The notes: generated by a model from the letters alone, not told the origin. Positions 1 through 9,715 are shown, counted from the first letter of the stretch. The stretch is 64,000 bases of DNA from Sinorhizobium sp. BG8 (GCF_016864555.1 NZ_CP044011.1:4359501-4423500); one strand, 5' to 3'. A program made the numbers and translations.

Positions 1-55
1 GTCACGCGTCTCAAATCCCCGGCTGGCTTCTGGCCTTCCATATCGCGCCTGCCGG

Positions 56-73
56 GTGGAGGGCAACCTCCAC
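56..73 (-). terminator. Hairpin downstream of the SorC-type regulator
   Basis: A perfect 7-bp stem (GTGGAGG / CCTCCAC) closes on a GCAA tetraloop, 50 bases beyond the stop of the minus-strand regulator. There is no clear U run, so an intrinsic terminator is only possible. The rest of bases 1-123 holds nothing I recognise. Confidence 0.25.
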
Positions 74-123
74 GCGGAGCGCAGTCCGGCGCGAGCATAG
101 TGAATCACTGCTGCTTTCGCCGC

Positions 124-1107
124 TCAGGCCGCCTTGGCCCCGACGAGTTCGAGCATGGCCTGCGCCGCGCCTTCGTCGGTGATCAGTGTATTGCAGCCGA
201 TCCGCCGGATCGTCGCGCGGATGGCCTGTGCCCGATGCGCGCCACCGGACACGAGAACGATGTGGCGCGCCTTCTTCACCGTGTCGAGGTCGATCGACAT
301 GACGCGGTGGCGGATCGGGTGATCGATGGTGTGACCCTCGGCATCGAGGAAATTGCACATCGTGTCGCAGACGCAGCCGGCGGCAACGAGCTCCTTGAGT
401 TCAGCGGGGTCGATGAAATCGCGCGACAGCGAACTCGAAGCCGGGCCGATGTCCCCGCAGCTGACAACAGCGATGTCCATGTTTTCCGCGCGCTCGAACA
501 GGGTCTTCAGCCCGCATTTCTCGATCAGGCTGCGCTTGGTCTCACGCGAATCGACCAGAAGCGGGGCAAGGAACAGGTAGCACTCGGCGCCCAGCTGGCT
601 GGCGAGCCGCCATGTATACTCGATCGGGTTGATGTGATGGGCCTCGACGACACCGCCCAGCAGCGAGACAATCTTCACGCGTTCCCGGCGCGCGGGACGG
701 AAGCTCGCGAGTGATGCGGTGAGCGTTCGCCCCCAGCCGACTCCGATCGTACAATCGTCCGGGATCGCCTCGGTCAGAAACTGCCCCAGCGCCAGTCCGA
801 CGCCGTTGGCCGTGGCCTCGGCACTCGCCGCCGCCGGTACAACGATCGCCTCGTCCAGCCCGTAGGCCTTCTCCAGCCGGATCGCGAGCTCCACGCAGTC
901 CCCGATCCCCTCGTTGATCCAGATCTGCACTTCGCTGCGCTTGAGGGCTTCATCCAGCATGCGAATGACCGTTGTCCGGCCGACGCCGAGCTTCTCGGCC
1001 ACGTCCTTCTGGGTCATCCCCTGATTGTAATAGAGCCAGGCGGCCCTCAGCCTCAGCGAGGCGGATTCTGAGTAGGCCGTGTGCGTTTCCCGCCTGAGTT
1101 TTGCCAT
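124..1107 (-). CDS. SorC/DeoR-family sugar-binding transcriptional regulator
   Basis: A 327-residue protein, normal length for the SorC family. Residues about 20-55 form a helix-turn-helix (QKDVAEKLGVGRTTVIRML). The rest is the NagB-like effector domain that in this family binds a phosphorylated sugar. The open frame runs much further upstream, but MAKLRRE at 1107 is the first start that gives the family length. The gene is divergent from transaldolase across about 300 bp, so a sugar-phosphate-responsive control of tal or another sugar locus is plausible. That link is inferred from position only. The effector is unknown. Confidence 0.85.
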   Translation of the reverse strand: MAKLRRETHTAYSESASLRLRAAWLYYNQGMTQKDVAEKLGVGRTTVIRMLDEALKRSEVQIWINEGIGDCVELAIRLEKAYGLDEAIVVPAAASAEATANGVGLALGQFLTEAIPDDCTIGVGWGRTLTASLASFRPARRERVKIVSLLGGVVEAHHINPIEYTWRLASQLGAECYLFLAPLLVDSRETKRSLIEKCGLKTLFERAENMDIAVVSCGDIGPASSSLSRDFIDPAELKELVAAGCVCDTMCNFLDAEGHTIDHPIRHRVMSIDLDTVKKARHIVLVSGGAHRAQAIRATIRRIGCNTLITDEGAAQAMLELVGAKAA

Positions 1108-1217
1108 TTGGGGTTCCCATTGGTCGAGCAGTGATCGCACCCAGCCGGCGCGCATGAGAGCGTCATAGCATATCCAGCGACAATCGCGACATATGTTTGC
1201 ACGGGCGATCAAAAGTG

Positions 1218-1247
1218 CTTGACTTTTACCCACCGCCAACACGATAG
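1218..1247 (+). promoter_or_regulatory. Putative sigma-70 promoter for tal
   Basis: CTTGAC (1218-1223) and CGATAG (1242-1247) are separated by 18 bases. They resemble the rhizobial housekeeping consensus CTTGAC / CTATAT. Transcription would start near 1254, leaving a leader of about 160 nt before tal. The same interval would also have to hold any operator for the divergent SorC-type regulator. Confidence 0.45.
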
Positions 1248-1415
1248 TCTGGCCTTGCAAGCTGGCGGTTTCTTCCGCCGGCCCACTTCCTGTAACGGCA
1301 AGCATGGCGGCGAAAAGGAAGCCGTTCGCTGTGCTGCCGTGACAGGAACCGGTAGACCGCCCAGACGTTTTCATTCCGATGACGGCGTTCAGATAACAGC
1401 AACGGGATTTCGAAC

Positions 1416-2378
1416 ATGACCTCCAAGCTTGAACAACTCCGCGCCATGACGACCGTGGTGGCAGATACCGGAGATATCGACGCCGTGCGCCGTCTGAAAC
1501 CGGTCGACTGCACGACGAACCCGACGATCGTTCTGAAGGCCCTCGGCACACCGATGTTCGCAGACACCGTCAGCGAAGCCATTCGCTGGGGCCAGTCCCA
1601 GGGCGGCAATCGCGAAGGCGTAGTTTCCGCCGTCGCGGACCGCCTTGCCATTTCGGTCGGCGCAGCACTTTCCGAGCTCGTCCCCGGCCGCGTCTCGACC
1701 GAGGTCGATGCAGACCTCTCCTTCGACACCGAAGCCTCCATCGCCAAGGGCCGCGAGATCATCAAGGCCTATGAGGCACGCGGCATCACCCGCGACCGCA
1801 TCCTGATCAAGCTCGCCTCCACCTGGGAAGGCATCCGCGCGGCGGAAGTCCTCCAGAAGGAAGGCATCGACTGCAACCTGACGCTCCTCTTCAACAAGGC
1901 CCAGGCGATCGCCTGCGCCGACGCCGGCGTGTTCCTGATCTCGCCCTTCGTCGGCCGCATTCTCGACTGGCACGTCAAGGCAAGCGGCAAGACCTTCACA
2001 GCCGAGGAAGATCCGGGCGTGCTGTCGGTCCGCGCGATCTACGACTACTACAAGTCCAACGGCATCAGCACGATCGTCATGGGCGCATCCTTCCGCAACA
2101 CCGGCGAGATCGAGGCCCTTGCGGGCTGCGACCGCCTGACGATCAGCCCGGCCCTGCTGGAAGAGCTCGAAGCGGCCCAGGGCACGCTCGAGCGCAAGCT
2201 CTCGCCGGAAAAGGCAGTGAAGGTCTCGCCGATCAAGCTCGACGAGAAGGCTTTCCGGTGGATGCTGAACGAGGACGCAATGGCGACCGAAAAGCTCTCG
2301 GAAGGCATTCGCGCCTTCGCGAAGGACCTCGGCAGCCTGCGTGCGATGATCGACAAGGAAATGAAGGCGGCCGCCTGA
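1416..2378 (+). CDS. tal: Transaldolase
   Basis: Transaldolase of 320 residues, TalB-type length. It moves a dihydroxyacetone unit between sedoheptulose 7-phosphate and glyceraldehyde 3-phosphate in the cytosolic non-oxidative pentose phosphate pathway. The N-terminal CTTNPT motif (residues 32-37) and the Schiff-base lysine K132 in RILIKLAST are present. It starts at ATG and is followed by a strong terminator. A SorC-type regulator diverges upstream. Transketolase, its pathway partner, lies 3.7 kb downstream in a separate unit. Confidence 0.95.
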   Translation: MTSKLEQLRAMTTVVADTGDIDAVRRLKPVDCTTNPTIVLKALGTPMFADTVSEAIRWGQSQGGNREGVVSAVADRLAISVGAALSELVPGRVSTEVDADLSFDTEASIAKGREIIKAYEARGITRDRILIKLASTWEGIRAAEVLQKEGIDCNLTLLFNKAQAIACADAGVFLISPFVGRILDWHVKASGKTFTAEEDPGVLSVRAIYDYYKSNGISTIVMGASFRNTGEIEALAGCDRLTISPALLEELEAAQGTLERKLSPEKAVKVSPIKLDEKAFRWMLNEDAMATEKLSEGIRAFAKDLGSLRAMIDKEMKAAA

Positions 2379-2406
2379 CGCCCGCCCCGATCCGCGAGAT
2401 GAGATT

Positions 2407-2432
2407 CGGCCGCCCTTCGAGGCGGCCGTTTT
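2407..2432 (+). terminator. Rho-independent terminator of tal
   Basis: Perfect 8-bp GC stem CGGCCGCC / GGCGGCCG with loop CTTCGA, followed by TTTT. It lies 28 bases after the tal stop and just ahead of the convergent LysR gene. Confidence 0.8.
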
Positions 2433-2436
2433 CGTT

Positions 2437-3330
2437 TCAGTCGCGGGCGCGGGCGAAGACCCGCGTCAGCCATTCGATGAACACCCGCACACGCGGCGAA
2501 AGCTGCCGGTTGCGCGGATAGAGCAGCGAAACCGGCGTCGGCGTCGGCGGACAGTCCGGAAAAACCTCCACGAGTTCCCCCGATACGAGTGCCGATTGCG
2601 CATGATAGCGCGGGACCTGGATCAGCCCCAGGCCGAGCTTGGCGGCCGAGACATAGCTTTCCGCCGCATTGACCATGACGGTCGCGGGCAGCGTCACGTT
2701 GCGAACCTTGCCGTCGGCGAAGAACTCCAGTGGCAACAGCGCTCCCGTCGCAGAGGAACGGAAGCCCACCATGACATGCCCGGAGAGAGCGTCGGGATCA
2801 TCGGGCATCCCGTGCCGCTCGAGGTAGGCGGGCGAAGCGAGCGTCACCTCGTCCAGCATCGCCACGCGCCGCGCGACCATGTCGCTTTCCTGCGGCTCTC
2901 CCACCCGCAGCACGCAGTCGATGCCTTCGCGAACCAGATCGACCAGCCGGTCGCCCTCACTCATGTAGAACTGGATATCCGGATAGGTGGAAAGAAACTC
3001 CGGCAGGCTGGGCAGCACGAAATGCCGCGCAAGCGTTCCGTGCACGTCCACCCGCAGGAGGCCCTTCGGCTTGACGCCCGCAAAGGCCCCCTCCGCTTCC
3101 TCGACATCGGCAATGATTGCAAGGCAGCGCTGGTAGTAGGCCTCCCCATCGAGCGTGGGGCTGACATGCCGGGTCGTACGTTGCAGCAGACGCACGCCGA
3201 GCCGGGCTTCGAGTTGCTTGACTGCATCCGTCACGGTCGAGCGCGGCAGCCCCGTATCCTCTGCGGCCAGCGTGAAACTGCGCCTTTCCACGACCCGCGA
3301 GAAAACCCGCATGGCTTCGAATCTGTCCAT
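2437..3330 (-). CDS. LysR-family transcriptional regulator
   Basis: A 297-residue protein of standard LysR length. An N-terminal winged helix-turn-helix spans about residues 1-60 (DTGLPRSTVTDAVKQLEARL). The C-terminal substrate-binding fold starts near residue 88 (KGLLRVDVHGTLARHFVLP). It is divergent from a short-chain dehydrogenase gene, with start codons 115 bp apart. This is the classic arrangement in which a LysR protein controls its neighbour and itself. The effector is not predictable. Many members of this subgroup (MDRFEAM start) regulate small oxidoreductases, which fits the context. Confidence 0.88.
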   Translation of the reverse strand: MDRFEAMRVFSRVVERRSFTLAAEDTGLPRSTVTDAVKQLEARLGVRLLQRTTRHVSPTLDGEAYYQRCLAIIADVEEAEGAFAGVKPKGLLRVDVHGTLARHFVLPSLPEFLSTYPDIQFYMSEGDRLVDLVREGIDCVLRVGEPQESDMVARRVAMLDEVTLASPAYLERHGMPDDPDALSGHVMVGFRSSATGALLPLEFFADGKVRNVTLPATVMVNAAESYVSAAKLGLGLIQVPRYHAQSALVSGELVEVFPDCPPTPTPVSLLYPRNRQLSPRVRVFIEWLTRVFARARD

Positions 3331-3444
3331 CTGATTGTTCGCATTATTCGGATAGCAATGCCGGATTGTGGCCGATTATCCGCAATCGGAAAAGAGGCAT
3401 TCTCTCCTCATCGACCAACGAGGTCCGAAACGAAGGAGAACACC

Positions 3445-4200
3445 ATGTCCAGCAACGCAAACCGCACCAGCGAAAGCAAGGTCGCCATCGTCACCGGCGC
3501 CTCCCGCGGCATCGGAGCTGCAATCGCCGAACGGCTCGCCGCCGATGGCTTCACGGTCGTCATCAACTATTCCGGCAATGCCGCCCCCGCCGAGGAGCTT
3601 GCCCGCAAGATCGAGGTCGCGGGCGGCAAGGCGCTGACCGCCAAGGCCGATGTCAGCGATGCCGAGGCGGTCCGCAGGATGTTCGACGCCGCGGAAACGG
3701 CATTCGGCGGCGTCGACGTTCTCGTCAACAACGCCGGCATCATGATGCTCTCCCCGATCGCCGACGCGGACGAGGCGAACTTCGACCGCCAGGTCGCCGT
3801 AAACCTCAAGGGTACCTTCAACACCCTGCGCGAGGCGGGCAAGCGGCTCAATGACGGCGGCCGGATCGTCAATTTCTCGACCAGCGTTGTCGGATTCAAG
3901 CTCGAAACCTATGGCGTCTATGCCGCCACGAAGGCCGCCGTCGAGACCCTGACCGCGATCATGGCCAAGGAGATGCGAGGTCGAAACATCACGGTCAACG
4001 CCGTCGCCCCCGGACCAACCGCGACCGACCTCTTCCTCAACGGCAAGTCGGACGAGGTCGTGGCTCGGATGGCGAAGATGAACCCGCTCGAGCGGCTTGC
4101 GACCCCGCACGATATCGCTTCCGTGGTCTCCTTCCTCGCTGGCCCCGACGGCGGCTGGATCAACGGCCAGGTCCTGCGCGCCAATGGCGGCGCGGTCTGA
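3445..4200 (+). CDS. Short-chain dehydrogenase/reductase (SDR), classical type
   Basis: A 251-residue Rossmann-fold oxidoreductase. It has the cofactor motif TGASRGIG (17-24), NNAG (95-98), a serine near 145 and the catalytic YAATK (159-163). The C-terminal GGAV end is typical of FabG-like SDRs. Start chosen at MSSNANR because GAAGGAGAA sits just upstream; the frame stays open further upstream only as a shadow of the LysR gene. The substrate is unknown. It is probably controlled by the divergent LysR protein and ends at a terminator. Confidence 0.88.
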   Translation: MSSNANRTSESKVAIVTGASRGIGAAIAERLAADGFTVVINYSGNAAPAEELARKIEVAGGKALTAKADVSDAEAVRRMFDAAETAFGGVDVLVNNAGIMMLSPIADADEANFDRQVAVNLKGTFNTLREAGKRLNDGGRIVNFSTSVVGFKLETYGVYAATKAAVETLTAIMAKEMRGRNITVNAVAPGPTATDLFLNGKSDEVVARMAKMNPLERLATPHDIASVVSFLAGPDGGWINGQVLRANGGAV

Positions 4201-4242
4201 GGACGAACGCGGAGAGAGCGCTCAATCCCACGACCAGCATTT

Positions 4243-4270
4243 GGCCGCCCCCTTGGGTGGCCTTTCATTT
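4243..4270 (+). terminator. Rho-independent terminator after the SDR gene
   Basis: GGCCGCCC / GGGTGGCC stem (8 bp with one G-U pair), loop CCTT, then TTTCATTT. It starts 42 bases after the SDR stop. Confidence 0.65.
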
Positions 4271-4391
4271 CATCCGTGACGCGGCAGGTGCCCCAACCGA
4301 CAATGCCGCAACACTTCGCAGCCGCATCTCGCGCAACACAAACAAAGGTTGTAGCCTTGGCGACGAATCTGGAACCGTCCCAGGGAACTGC

Positions 4392-4802
4392 ATGGCTCGC
4401 CTTCTGCTGCTGACCGCATTGCTCGTCTTCGCCGTCCTGCCCCAGCCCTCCGGCGCCGCCCGGCAGCACTTCGGCGGGGTGTGGCGGCAGATCCATTCGA
4501 ACGCCGGCGAATGCCGGACATGCAGGCTCGACATACGGCAGATGGGGCCGTCCCTTGCCATCATCGCGAACAACGGCTGGAGTGCGACGGGAGAGGCCGG
4601 CGACGCCGGCAACGCGGACCTTGCGCGCGGGAGCGGCCGCTGGAGGCCGAACACCAGGGCGACCTATGCCGGAAGCCCCTTCGAGATCCGCCTGGTCCTC
4701 AACGACGACTATCTCCACATGACGATGCACGTCGCCGCGAGGGAAGGAGGGCGCCGGACGATCCGCGCGATCTTCGAGAGAGCCACGACCTCGGGAACGT
4801 GA
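4392..4802 (+). CDS. Small secreted protein of unknown function
   Basis: Predicted 136-residue protein. Residues 1-22 (MARLLLLTALLVFAVLPQPS...) look like a Sec signal peptide with a likely cleavage after GAA near residue 23. The mature part has two cysteines in NAGECRTCRLD, close enough for a disulfide or redox pair, and is otherwise a small beta-rich-looking domain. The start was set at the signal peptide; the frame extends upstream without a good ribosome site. I do not recognise the family. It is a single gene between the SDR terminator and the convergent 6S/zapA locus. Confidence 0.6.
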   Translation: MARLLLLTALLVFAVLPQPSGAARQHFGGVWRQIHSNAGECRTCRLDIRQMGPSLAIIANNGWSATGEAGDAGNADLARGSGRWRPNTRATYAGSPFEIRLVLNDDYLHMTMHVAAREGGRRTIRAIFERATTSGT

Positions 4803-4869
4803 CGCCTGCGGCGCCGACGAGGCAGCGCGAAGGGTCGGAAATGATTGAAGAAAGTGCGATCCACGACGA

Positions 4870-5011
4870 CCGATGGAGATTTACGATCCTGGGTGCCTAC
4901 AAACGTAGGTGGGCACCGTGTGACCAAGCCCACGAGCCTGGTCAGGGACAGCTCCCTTGGATCGAGTATGGCCCCAGGGATTGTGGTTCCTGTCGGGAAG
5001 CGCAGACCGCA
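4870..5011 (-). ncRNA. ssrS: Candidate 6S RNA
   Basis: About 140 nt on the minus strand, immediately 3' of zapA, the conserved position of ssrS in many proteobacteria. A CTATAT -10 element (5023-5018) precedes the proposed start. Near the 3' end GGTGC..CTAC GTTT GTAG..GCACC folds into a hairpin (about 4888-4917). A long-range stem ATCCCTGGGGCC / GGCACCCAGGAT encloses a large, poorly paired interior, which is the 6S architecture of an elongated rod with a central bubble. 6S RNA binds the RNA polymerase housekeeping holoenzyme. No protein explains this stretch. Exact ends are estimates. Confidence 0.55.
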
Positions 5012-5062
5012 GCTCAGATATAGGGGCAAATGCGGCTTCGTACCAGTGGGAAATCGACGTAA

Positions 5063-5434
5063 TCAGTTCGCCGCAGGCTTGCCGTTCAGTTTCGCCGTCA
5101 TTCCGCGGATCTGGGCGGTGATCTCGCCGAGCGCCAGTGCCAGCGTCTCCTCGCCCTGCGAGACCTCCGCAAGAACGGTCTCGCGACTGTGGCTGAGTTC
5201 CTCGACTTCCTTCTCGAGCCGGCCGAGGCGCCGCGTCAGCTCGTTTAACTCATCCATAACCATGATTCCGGCCATCACGGTAAGGCGCAGGTCGCCGATC
5301 TCCCCGAACTGGCCTTTGAGGTGACCGACATAGCGGTCGAAGCCCGAGGCGAGGTCCGTCAGGTGTTCCTCCTGCCCCTCCTCGCACGCCATGCGGTAGG
5401 CCTTGCCGTCGATTGTTACCGTTACCTGTGCCAT
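5063..5434 (-). CDS. zapA: Cell division protein ZapA
   Basis: A 123-residue ZapA-family protein. The N-terminal domain (MAQVTVTIDGKAYRMACEEG) is the typical ZapA beta-hairpin that binds FtsZ. Residues from about 60 form a long coiled coil (DELNELTRRLGRLEKEVEEL) used for dimer and tetramer formation. ZapA bundles FtsZ filaments at midcell. The ATG at 5434 is used rather than a TTG one codon earlier. A DUF4164 gene lies 46 bp upstream on the same strand and the 6S RNA candidate lies downstream, so a zapA-ssrS order is kept. Confidence 0.9.
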   Translation of the reverse strand: MAQVTVTIDGKAYRMACEEGQEEHLTDLASGFDRYVGHLKGQFGEIGDLRLTVMAGIMVMDELNELTRRLGRLEKEVEELSHSRETVLAEVSQGEETLALALGEITAQIRGMTAKLNGKPAAN

Positions 5435-5480
5435 CAACAGTGTCCTGGTTCGAGGTCCATCGCGAATGTCGTGGAGCCAC

Positions 5481-5750
5481 TCAACGGTCGAGCACCGCTC
5501 GTATCGTTTCCATTGCCGTGACGAGCCTGCGGGAAACTTCCCTGTTCACTTCCTCGAGACGATTGGCCCGGAATTCCGACTGGTCGAGTTCCTGGGCGAG
5601 ACGCGACCGGTCCACATTCACCCGCCGCACTTCGCCTTCGATTTCACCCTGGTCGCGCTCTCGGTCGAAGCGCATATCGAGAGCGTTGTCGAGGCCATGG
5701 ACAGCCTTCTTCAACTCCTCGATCGCCGTCCTGAGTGTCTCTCCTGTCAT
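5481..5750 (-). CDS. DUF4164 family coiled-coil protein
   Basis: An 89-residue, almost entirely helical and charged protein (EELKKAVHGLDNALDMRF; QSEFRANRLEEVNREVS). It matches the DUF4164 proteins found directly upstream of zapA in Rhizobiales. There is no signal peptide and no membrane segment, so it is probably cytosolic. Position and coiled-coil character suggest a cell-division-associated role, but no function is established to my knowledge. It is probably co-transcribed with zapA. Confidence 0.8.
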   Translation of the reverse strand: MTGETLRTAIEELKKAVHGLDNALDMRFDRERDQGEIEGEVRRVNVDRSRLAQELDQSEFRANRLEEVNREVSRRLVTAMETIRAVLDR

Positions 5751-5976
5751 AACAACGCCTCACAGGAACTTTTACGCGAGCACGAATCGCCGCCCCCGGC
5801 ATCGGCTCCTAAAATGAGACAGTATTCAACAGCGGGCGGAAGCGTCAACAGCGGTAGAACCCGGCACCCGAACGCACCTGTGGATGGCCCTGTTTTCGCG
5901 ACTGCCTGAACTTTGTTCATCGATCACTTTTGCACCCCCGAATCCGCTTCCAAAACCGGCAAAAACCGCGCAATTC

Positions 5977-6004
5977 GTTGACTCCCGCGGTGCACCTGCT
6001 ATGT
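5977..6004 (+). promoter_or_regulatory. Putative promoter for tkt
   Basis: GTTGAC (5977-5982) and CTATGT (5999-6004) with a 16-base spacer, close to the rhizobial CTTGAC / CTATAT consensus. The expected start is near 6011, giving a leader of about 60 nt before the tkt ATG. It lies in the interval between the divergent DUF4164 gene and tkt. Confidence 0.5.
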
Positions 6005-6073
6005 GTCAGCCGCTTCCTAACCGATGCCTCCCGAAGGCATGGGCCCTGACACCCAGAATCTTACGGAACAGTC

Positions 6074-8056
6074 ATGATCTCTCGCGAAAAACACGACCGG
6101 ATGGCGAACGCAATTCGCTTTCTTTCCATGGATGCCGTGGAAAAAGCCAATTCCGGACATCCCGGCCTTCCGATGGGAGCCGCGGATATCGCAACGGTCC
6201 TTTTCACCCGCTTCATGAATTTCGACCCGAAGGATCCGTCCTGGCCGAACCGCGACCGCTTCGTGCTGTCTGCCGGCCATGGCTCTATGCTTCTCTATTC
6301 GCTGCTGTACCTTACCGGTTACGAAGACATCACGATTGATGAAATCAAGAACTTCCGCCAGCTCGGCGCGCGCACGGCCGGCCATCCGGAATATGGCCAT
6401 GCGGCAGGCATCGAGACCACGACCGGTCCGCTCGGCCAGGGCATTGCCAACTCGGTCGGCATGGCGATCGCAGAGCGCAAGCTGCGCGAGGAATTCGGCG
6501 ACGACCTCGTCGACCACTACACCTACGTCCTCGTCGGCGACGGCTGCCTGATGGAAGGCATCAGCCAGGAAGCGATCTCGCTTGCCGGCCACCTCAAGCT
6601 CAACAAGCTCATCGTCTTCTGGGACGACAACAACATCTCGATCGACGGCCCGATCTCGATTGCGGACTCGACCGACCAGCACGCCCGCTTCCGCGCCTGC
6701 AACTGGAACACCATCGCCGTCGACGGCCATGACCCGGATGCAATCGCCGCAGCCATCGAACAGGCGCAGAAGTCGGACAAGCCGACCATGATCGCCTGCA
6801 AGACCGTTATCGGTTTCGGCGCGCCGAACAAGGCCGGCACGCACAAGGTTCACGGTTCGCCGCTCGGCGCGGACGAAATCGCCGCAACCCGCAAGGCACT
6901 CGGCTGGGAAGCCGAAGCTTTCGTGGTCCCCTCCGACGTTCTCGACGCCTGGCGCCTCGCCGGCCTGCGCTCCACCAAGGCGCACAAGGAATGGGAAGAG
7001 CGCCTGGAGAAGACCGAGGCGGAGAAGAAGGCACAGTTCACCCGCCGCTTCGCCGGCGACCTTGAGAGCGGCCTCGACCCGGCCATCCGCGCCTACAAGA
7101 AGAAGCTGGCAGAGACCAAGCTCTCCCCGGCAACCCGCAAGGCTTCCGAGGATGCGCTGGAAGTCATCAACGGCGTTCTTGCCGAGACCATCGGCGGCTC
7201 GGCCGACCTGACCGGCTCGAACAACACGAAGACCAGCCAGACGGCCTCGATCACGCCGACGGACTTCTCCGGCCGGTACCTCCACTACGGTGTGCGCGAA
7301 CACGGCATGGCCGCAGCCATGAACGGTATCGCGCTCCACGGCGGCCTCATCCCCTACTCCGGCGGCTTCCTGATCTTCTCGGATTATTGCCGTCCGTCGA
7401 TCCGCCTTGCCGCCCTCATGGGCATCCGGGTGATCCACGTGCTCACGCACGATTCGATCGGCCTTGGCGAAGACGGTCCGACCCATCAGCCGGTGGAACA
7501 CATGGCGGCGCTGCGCGCCATTCCGAACCTGCTGATGTTCCGTCCGGCCGACGCCACCGAAACGGCGGAATGCTGGCAGATCGCTCTCGAGAACAAGCAT
7601 CGTCCCTCTGGCCTCGCGCTGACGCGCCAGAACCTGATGGCCGTTCGCACCGAGTTCGAGGAAGAGAACCTTTGCGCCAAGGGCGCCTATGACCTCATCT
7701 CCGCCAGCGACGCGAAGGTCACGATCTTCGCCACCGGCTCCGAGATCGAGATTGCGGTCAAGGCATGCCAGGCGCTGACGGCCAAGGGCGTCGCCACCCG
7801 CGTGGTGTCGGTCCCCTGCTTCGAGCTCTTCGAGGAACAGTCCGAGGAGTACCAGAAGGCGATCATCGGCAATTCGCCGGTCAAGATCGCCGTCGAGGCT
7901 GGTATCCGTCAGGGTTGGGATCACTTCATCGGTTCCGACGGAATTTTCATCGGCATGCACACGTTTGGCGCTTCGGGCCCCTACAAGGACCTCTACAAGC
8001 ATTTCGGCATCACGACGGAAGCTGTCGTGGCCGCTGCGGAAGCCAAGCTCGCCTGA
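6074..8056 (+). CDS. tkt: Transketolase
   Basis: A 660-residue thiamine diphosphate enzyme, full family length. It moves two-carbon ketol units between pentose phosphates and also makes erythrose 4-phosphate. Visible motifs include the substrate-site histidine in [10 protein letters not shown] near residue 30, the ThDP/metal motif GDGCLMEG near residue 155, the pyrimidine-binding domain [15 protein letters not shown] near 410, and [17 protein letters not shown] near 460. It is the first gene of a tkt-gap-(glycolipid-binding-like)-pgk run on the plus strand, with 76 bp to gap. A GC hairpin in that gap may reduce read-through. Confidence 0.96.
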   Translation: MISREKHDRMANAIRFLSMDAVEKANSGHPGLPMGAADIATVLFTRFMNFDPKDPSWPNRDRFVLSAGHGSMLLYSLLYLTGYEDITIDEIKNFRQLGARTAGHPEYGHAAGIETTTGPLGQGIANSVGMAIAERKLREEFGDDLVDHYTYVLVGDGCLMEGISQEAISLAGHLKLNKLIVFWDDNNISIDGPISIADSTDQHARFRACNWNTIAVDGHDPDAIAAAIEQAQKSDKPTMIACKTVIGFGAPNKAGTHKVHGSPLGADEIAATRKALGWEAEAFVVPSDVLDAWRLAGLRSTKAHKEWEERLEKTEAEKKAQFTRRFAGDLESGLDPAIRAYKKKLAETKLSPATRKASEDALEVINGVLAETIGGSADLTGSNNTKTSQTASITPTDFSGRYLHYGVREHGMAAAMNGIALHGGLIPYSGGFLIFSDYCRPSIRLAALMGIRVIHVLTHDSIGLGEDGPTHQPVEHMAALRAIPNLLMFRPADATETAECWQIALENKHRPSGLALTRQNLMAVRTEFEEENLCAKGAYDLISASDAKVTIFATGSEIEIAVKACQALTAKGVATRVVSVPCFELFEEQSEEYQKAIIGNSPVKIAVEAGIRQGWDHFIGSDGIFIGMHTFGASGPYKDLYKHFGITTEAVVAAAEAKLA

Positions 8057-8065
8057 TCTCCATCG

Positions 8066-8094
8066 CAGGGCGCCGCCCCTCTGACGGCGCCCTG
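8066..8094 (+). terminator. Hairpin between tkt and gap
   Basis: Perfect 10-bp inverted repeat CAGGGCGCCG / CGGCGCCCTG with a 9-base loop, 9 bases after the tkt stop. No U tract follows (CCTTCAGC), so it may be a weak terminator or an mRNA-stabilising 3' end rather than a full stop. Confidence 0.5.
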
Positions 8095-8132
8095 CCTTCA
8101 GCATAGTTTACTTTGACAGGGAGAGACCTGAA

Positions 8133-9134
8133 ATGACCGTGAAAGTAGCCATCAACGGATTTGGCCGCATCGGCCGCAACGTCCTGCGCGCCATCATCGA
8201 ATCCGGCCGCACCGACATCGAAGTCGTTGCATTGAACGACCTTGGGCCGGTCGAGACCAATGCTCACCTGCTGCGTTACGACTCCGTCCACGGCAAGTTT
8301 CCGCACACCGTGACCGTCACCGGCGACACCATCGACGTCGGCCGCGGCCCGATGCGCGTCACTGCGATCCGCGACCCGAAGGAACTGCCCTGGGGTGACG
8401 TCGATATCGCTCTGGAGTGCACCGGCCTCTTCACCACCAAGGAGAAGGCGGCTGCGCATCTCGCGAACGGCTCCAAGCGCGTCATCGTTTCCGCGCCCTG
8501 CGACAACGCCGACAAGACGATCGTCTTCGGCGTGAACCACGATACGCTGACCAAGGACGACCAGGTCATCTCGAACGCGTCGTGCACGACGAACTGCCTG
8601 GCGCCGGTCGCCTATGTTCTCGACAAGGCGTTCGGCATCGAGAAGGGCTACATGACGACGGTTCACTCCTACACGGGTGACCAGCCGACCCTCGACACGA
8701 TGCACAAGGACCTCTACCGCGCCCGCGCCGCAGCGCTGTCGATGATCCCGACCTCGACGGGTGCAGCCAAGGCCGTCGGCCTGGTGCTTCCGCAGCTCAA
8801 GGGCAAGCTCGATGGCTCGGCCATTCGCGTGCCGACCCCGAATGTCTCGGTTGTTGACCTGAAGTTCGTGCCGAAGCGCAGTGTTACCGCCGAGGAAGTC
8901 AATGCCGCCATCAAGGCTGCGGCAGAAGGCGAACTCAAGGGTATCCTCGACTACGTGACCGGTCCGCTGGTCTCCGTCGACTTCAACCACGACAGCCACT
9001 CTTCGAACTTCGCCGCCGACCAGACCAAGGTCCTCGACGGCAACCTCGTTCGCATCCTTTCCTGGTATGACAACGAGTGGGGCTTCTCCAACCGCATGGC
9101 CGACACGGCCGTCGCGTTCGGCAAGCTGATCTAA
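8133..9134 (+). CDS. gap: Glyceraldehyde-3-phosphate dehydrogenase, type I
   Basis: A 333-residue phosphorylating GAPDH converting glyceraldehyde 3-phosphate, NAD(P)+ and phosphate to 1,3-bisphosphoglycerate. It has the Rossmann motif [10 protein letters not shown] (7-16), catalytic C151 in SNASCTTNC and H178 in VHSYTGDQ. Many orthologues read NDQ where this one has GDQ. A ribosome site (GGGAGAG) precedes the ATG. The stop is only 3 bases from the next gene, so gap, that gene and pgk form a tight operon. Confidence 0.96.
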   Translation: MTVKVAINGFGRIGRNVLRAIIESGRTDIEVVALNDLGPVETNAHLLRYDSVHGKFPHTVTVTGDTIDVGRGPMRVTAIRDPKELPWGDVDIALECTGLFTTKEKAAAHLANGSKRVIVSAPCDNADKTIVFGVNHDTLTKDDQVISNASCTTNCLAPVAYVLDKAFGIEKGYMTTVHSYTGDQPTLDTMHKDLYRARAAALSMIPTSTGAAKAVGLVLPQLKGKLDGSAIRVPTPNVSVVDLKFVPKRSVTAEEVNAAIKAAAEGELKGILDYVTGPLVSVDFNHDSHSSNFAADQTKVLDGNLVRILSWYDNEWGFSNRMADTAVAFGKLI

Positions 9135-9137
9135 GCA

Positions 9138-9701
9138 ATGTTCAGGCCCCTCGCCCTCAGGACGGTACGCTGGCGTCCGCTTGAGGGCGAGGGGCTGGAA
9201 CACCTGACGATTCGCCCGGTGAACGGCGGCATCCGCGCCGAAGGCGTCGTCATCGGCAGTCGCGATGCTGCAGCCTATGGCGTGAGGTACGAGATCGATT
9301 GCGACGAGACATGGTATGTCCGTTCGTTCTCGATCGCGGATACCACGGGCCGGCGCCTCGAGCTCCGCTCGGATGGTGCGGGCCACTGGCAACGGCCGGA
9401 CGGAACGCGGCACGCAGGCGTCGATGGCTGCATCGATATCGACCTTTCCGGTTCCCCCTTCACCAACACTCTGCCGATCCGGCGCCTCGCGCTGAGCCCC
9501 GCGCACGGGCGAACGCGCCTGACGATGCTCTACGTGCCGTTCGACACCTTCGAACCTTTCGCCGACGTACAGTGGTATACCTGCCTGCGACCCGAAAGCC
9601 GCTATCTCTACGAAGCCGGTGACGGGAGTTTCCGCACCGAGCTTCCCGTGGACGAGGATGGCCTCGTCACCGACTATCCGACCTTGTGCAAAAGAATTTG
9701 A
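9138..9701 (+). CDS. Putative glycolipid-binding family protein (DUF1089-like)
   Basis: A 187-residue soluble protein with no signal peptide. The order of motifs ([64 protein letters not shown]) matches the family annotated as putative glycolipid-binding (PF06475). Biochemical data for the family are scarce. It sits 3 bases after gap and 14 bases before pgk, so it is translated within the glycolytic operon. A direct metabolic role is not obvious. The C-terminal YPTLCKRI overlaps the pgk ribosome-site region. Confidence 0.72.
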   Translation: MFRPLALRTVRWRPLEGEGLEHLTIRPVNGGIRAEGVVIGSRDAAAYGVRYEIDCDETWYVRSFSIADTTGRRLELRSDGAGHWQRPDGTRHAGVDGCIDIDLSGSPFTNTLPIRRLALSPAHGRTRLTMLYVPFDTFEPFADVQWYTCLRPESRYLYEAGDGSFRTELPVDEDGLVTDYPTLCKRI

Positions 9702-9715
9702 CGGGAGAAGACCCC

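Noticed and set aside
6017-8104. 695-codon open frame on the minus strand opposite tkt
   Set aside because: It is a shadow of the transketolase gene caused by high GC at third positions; composition is non-protein-like and no ribosome site is present.
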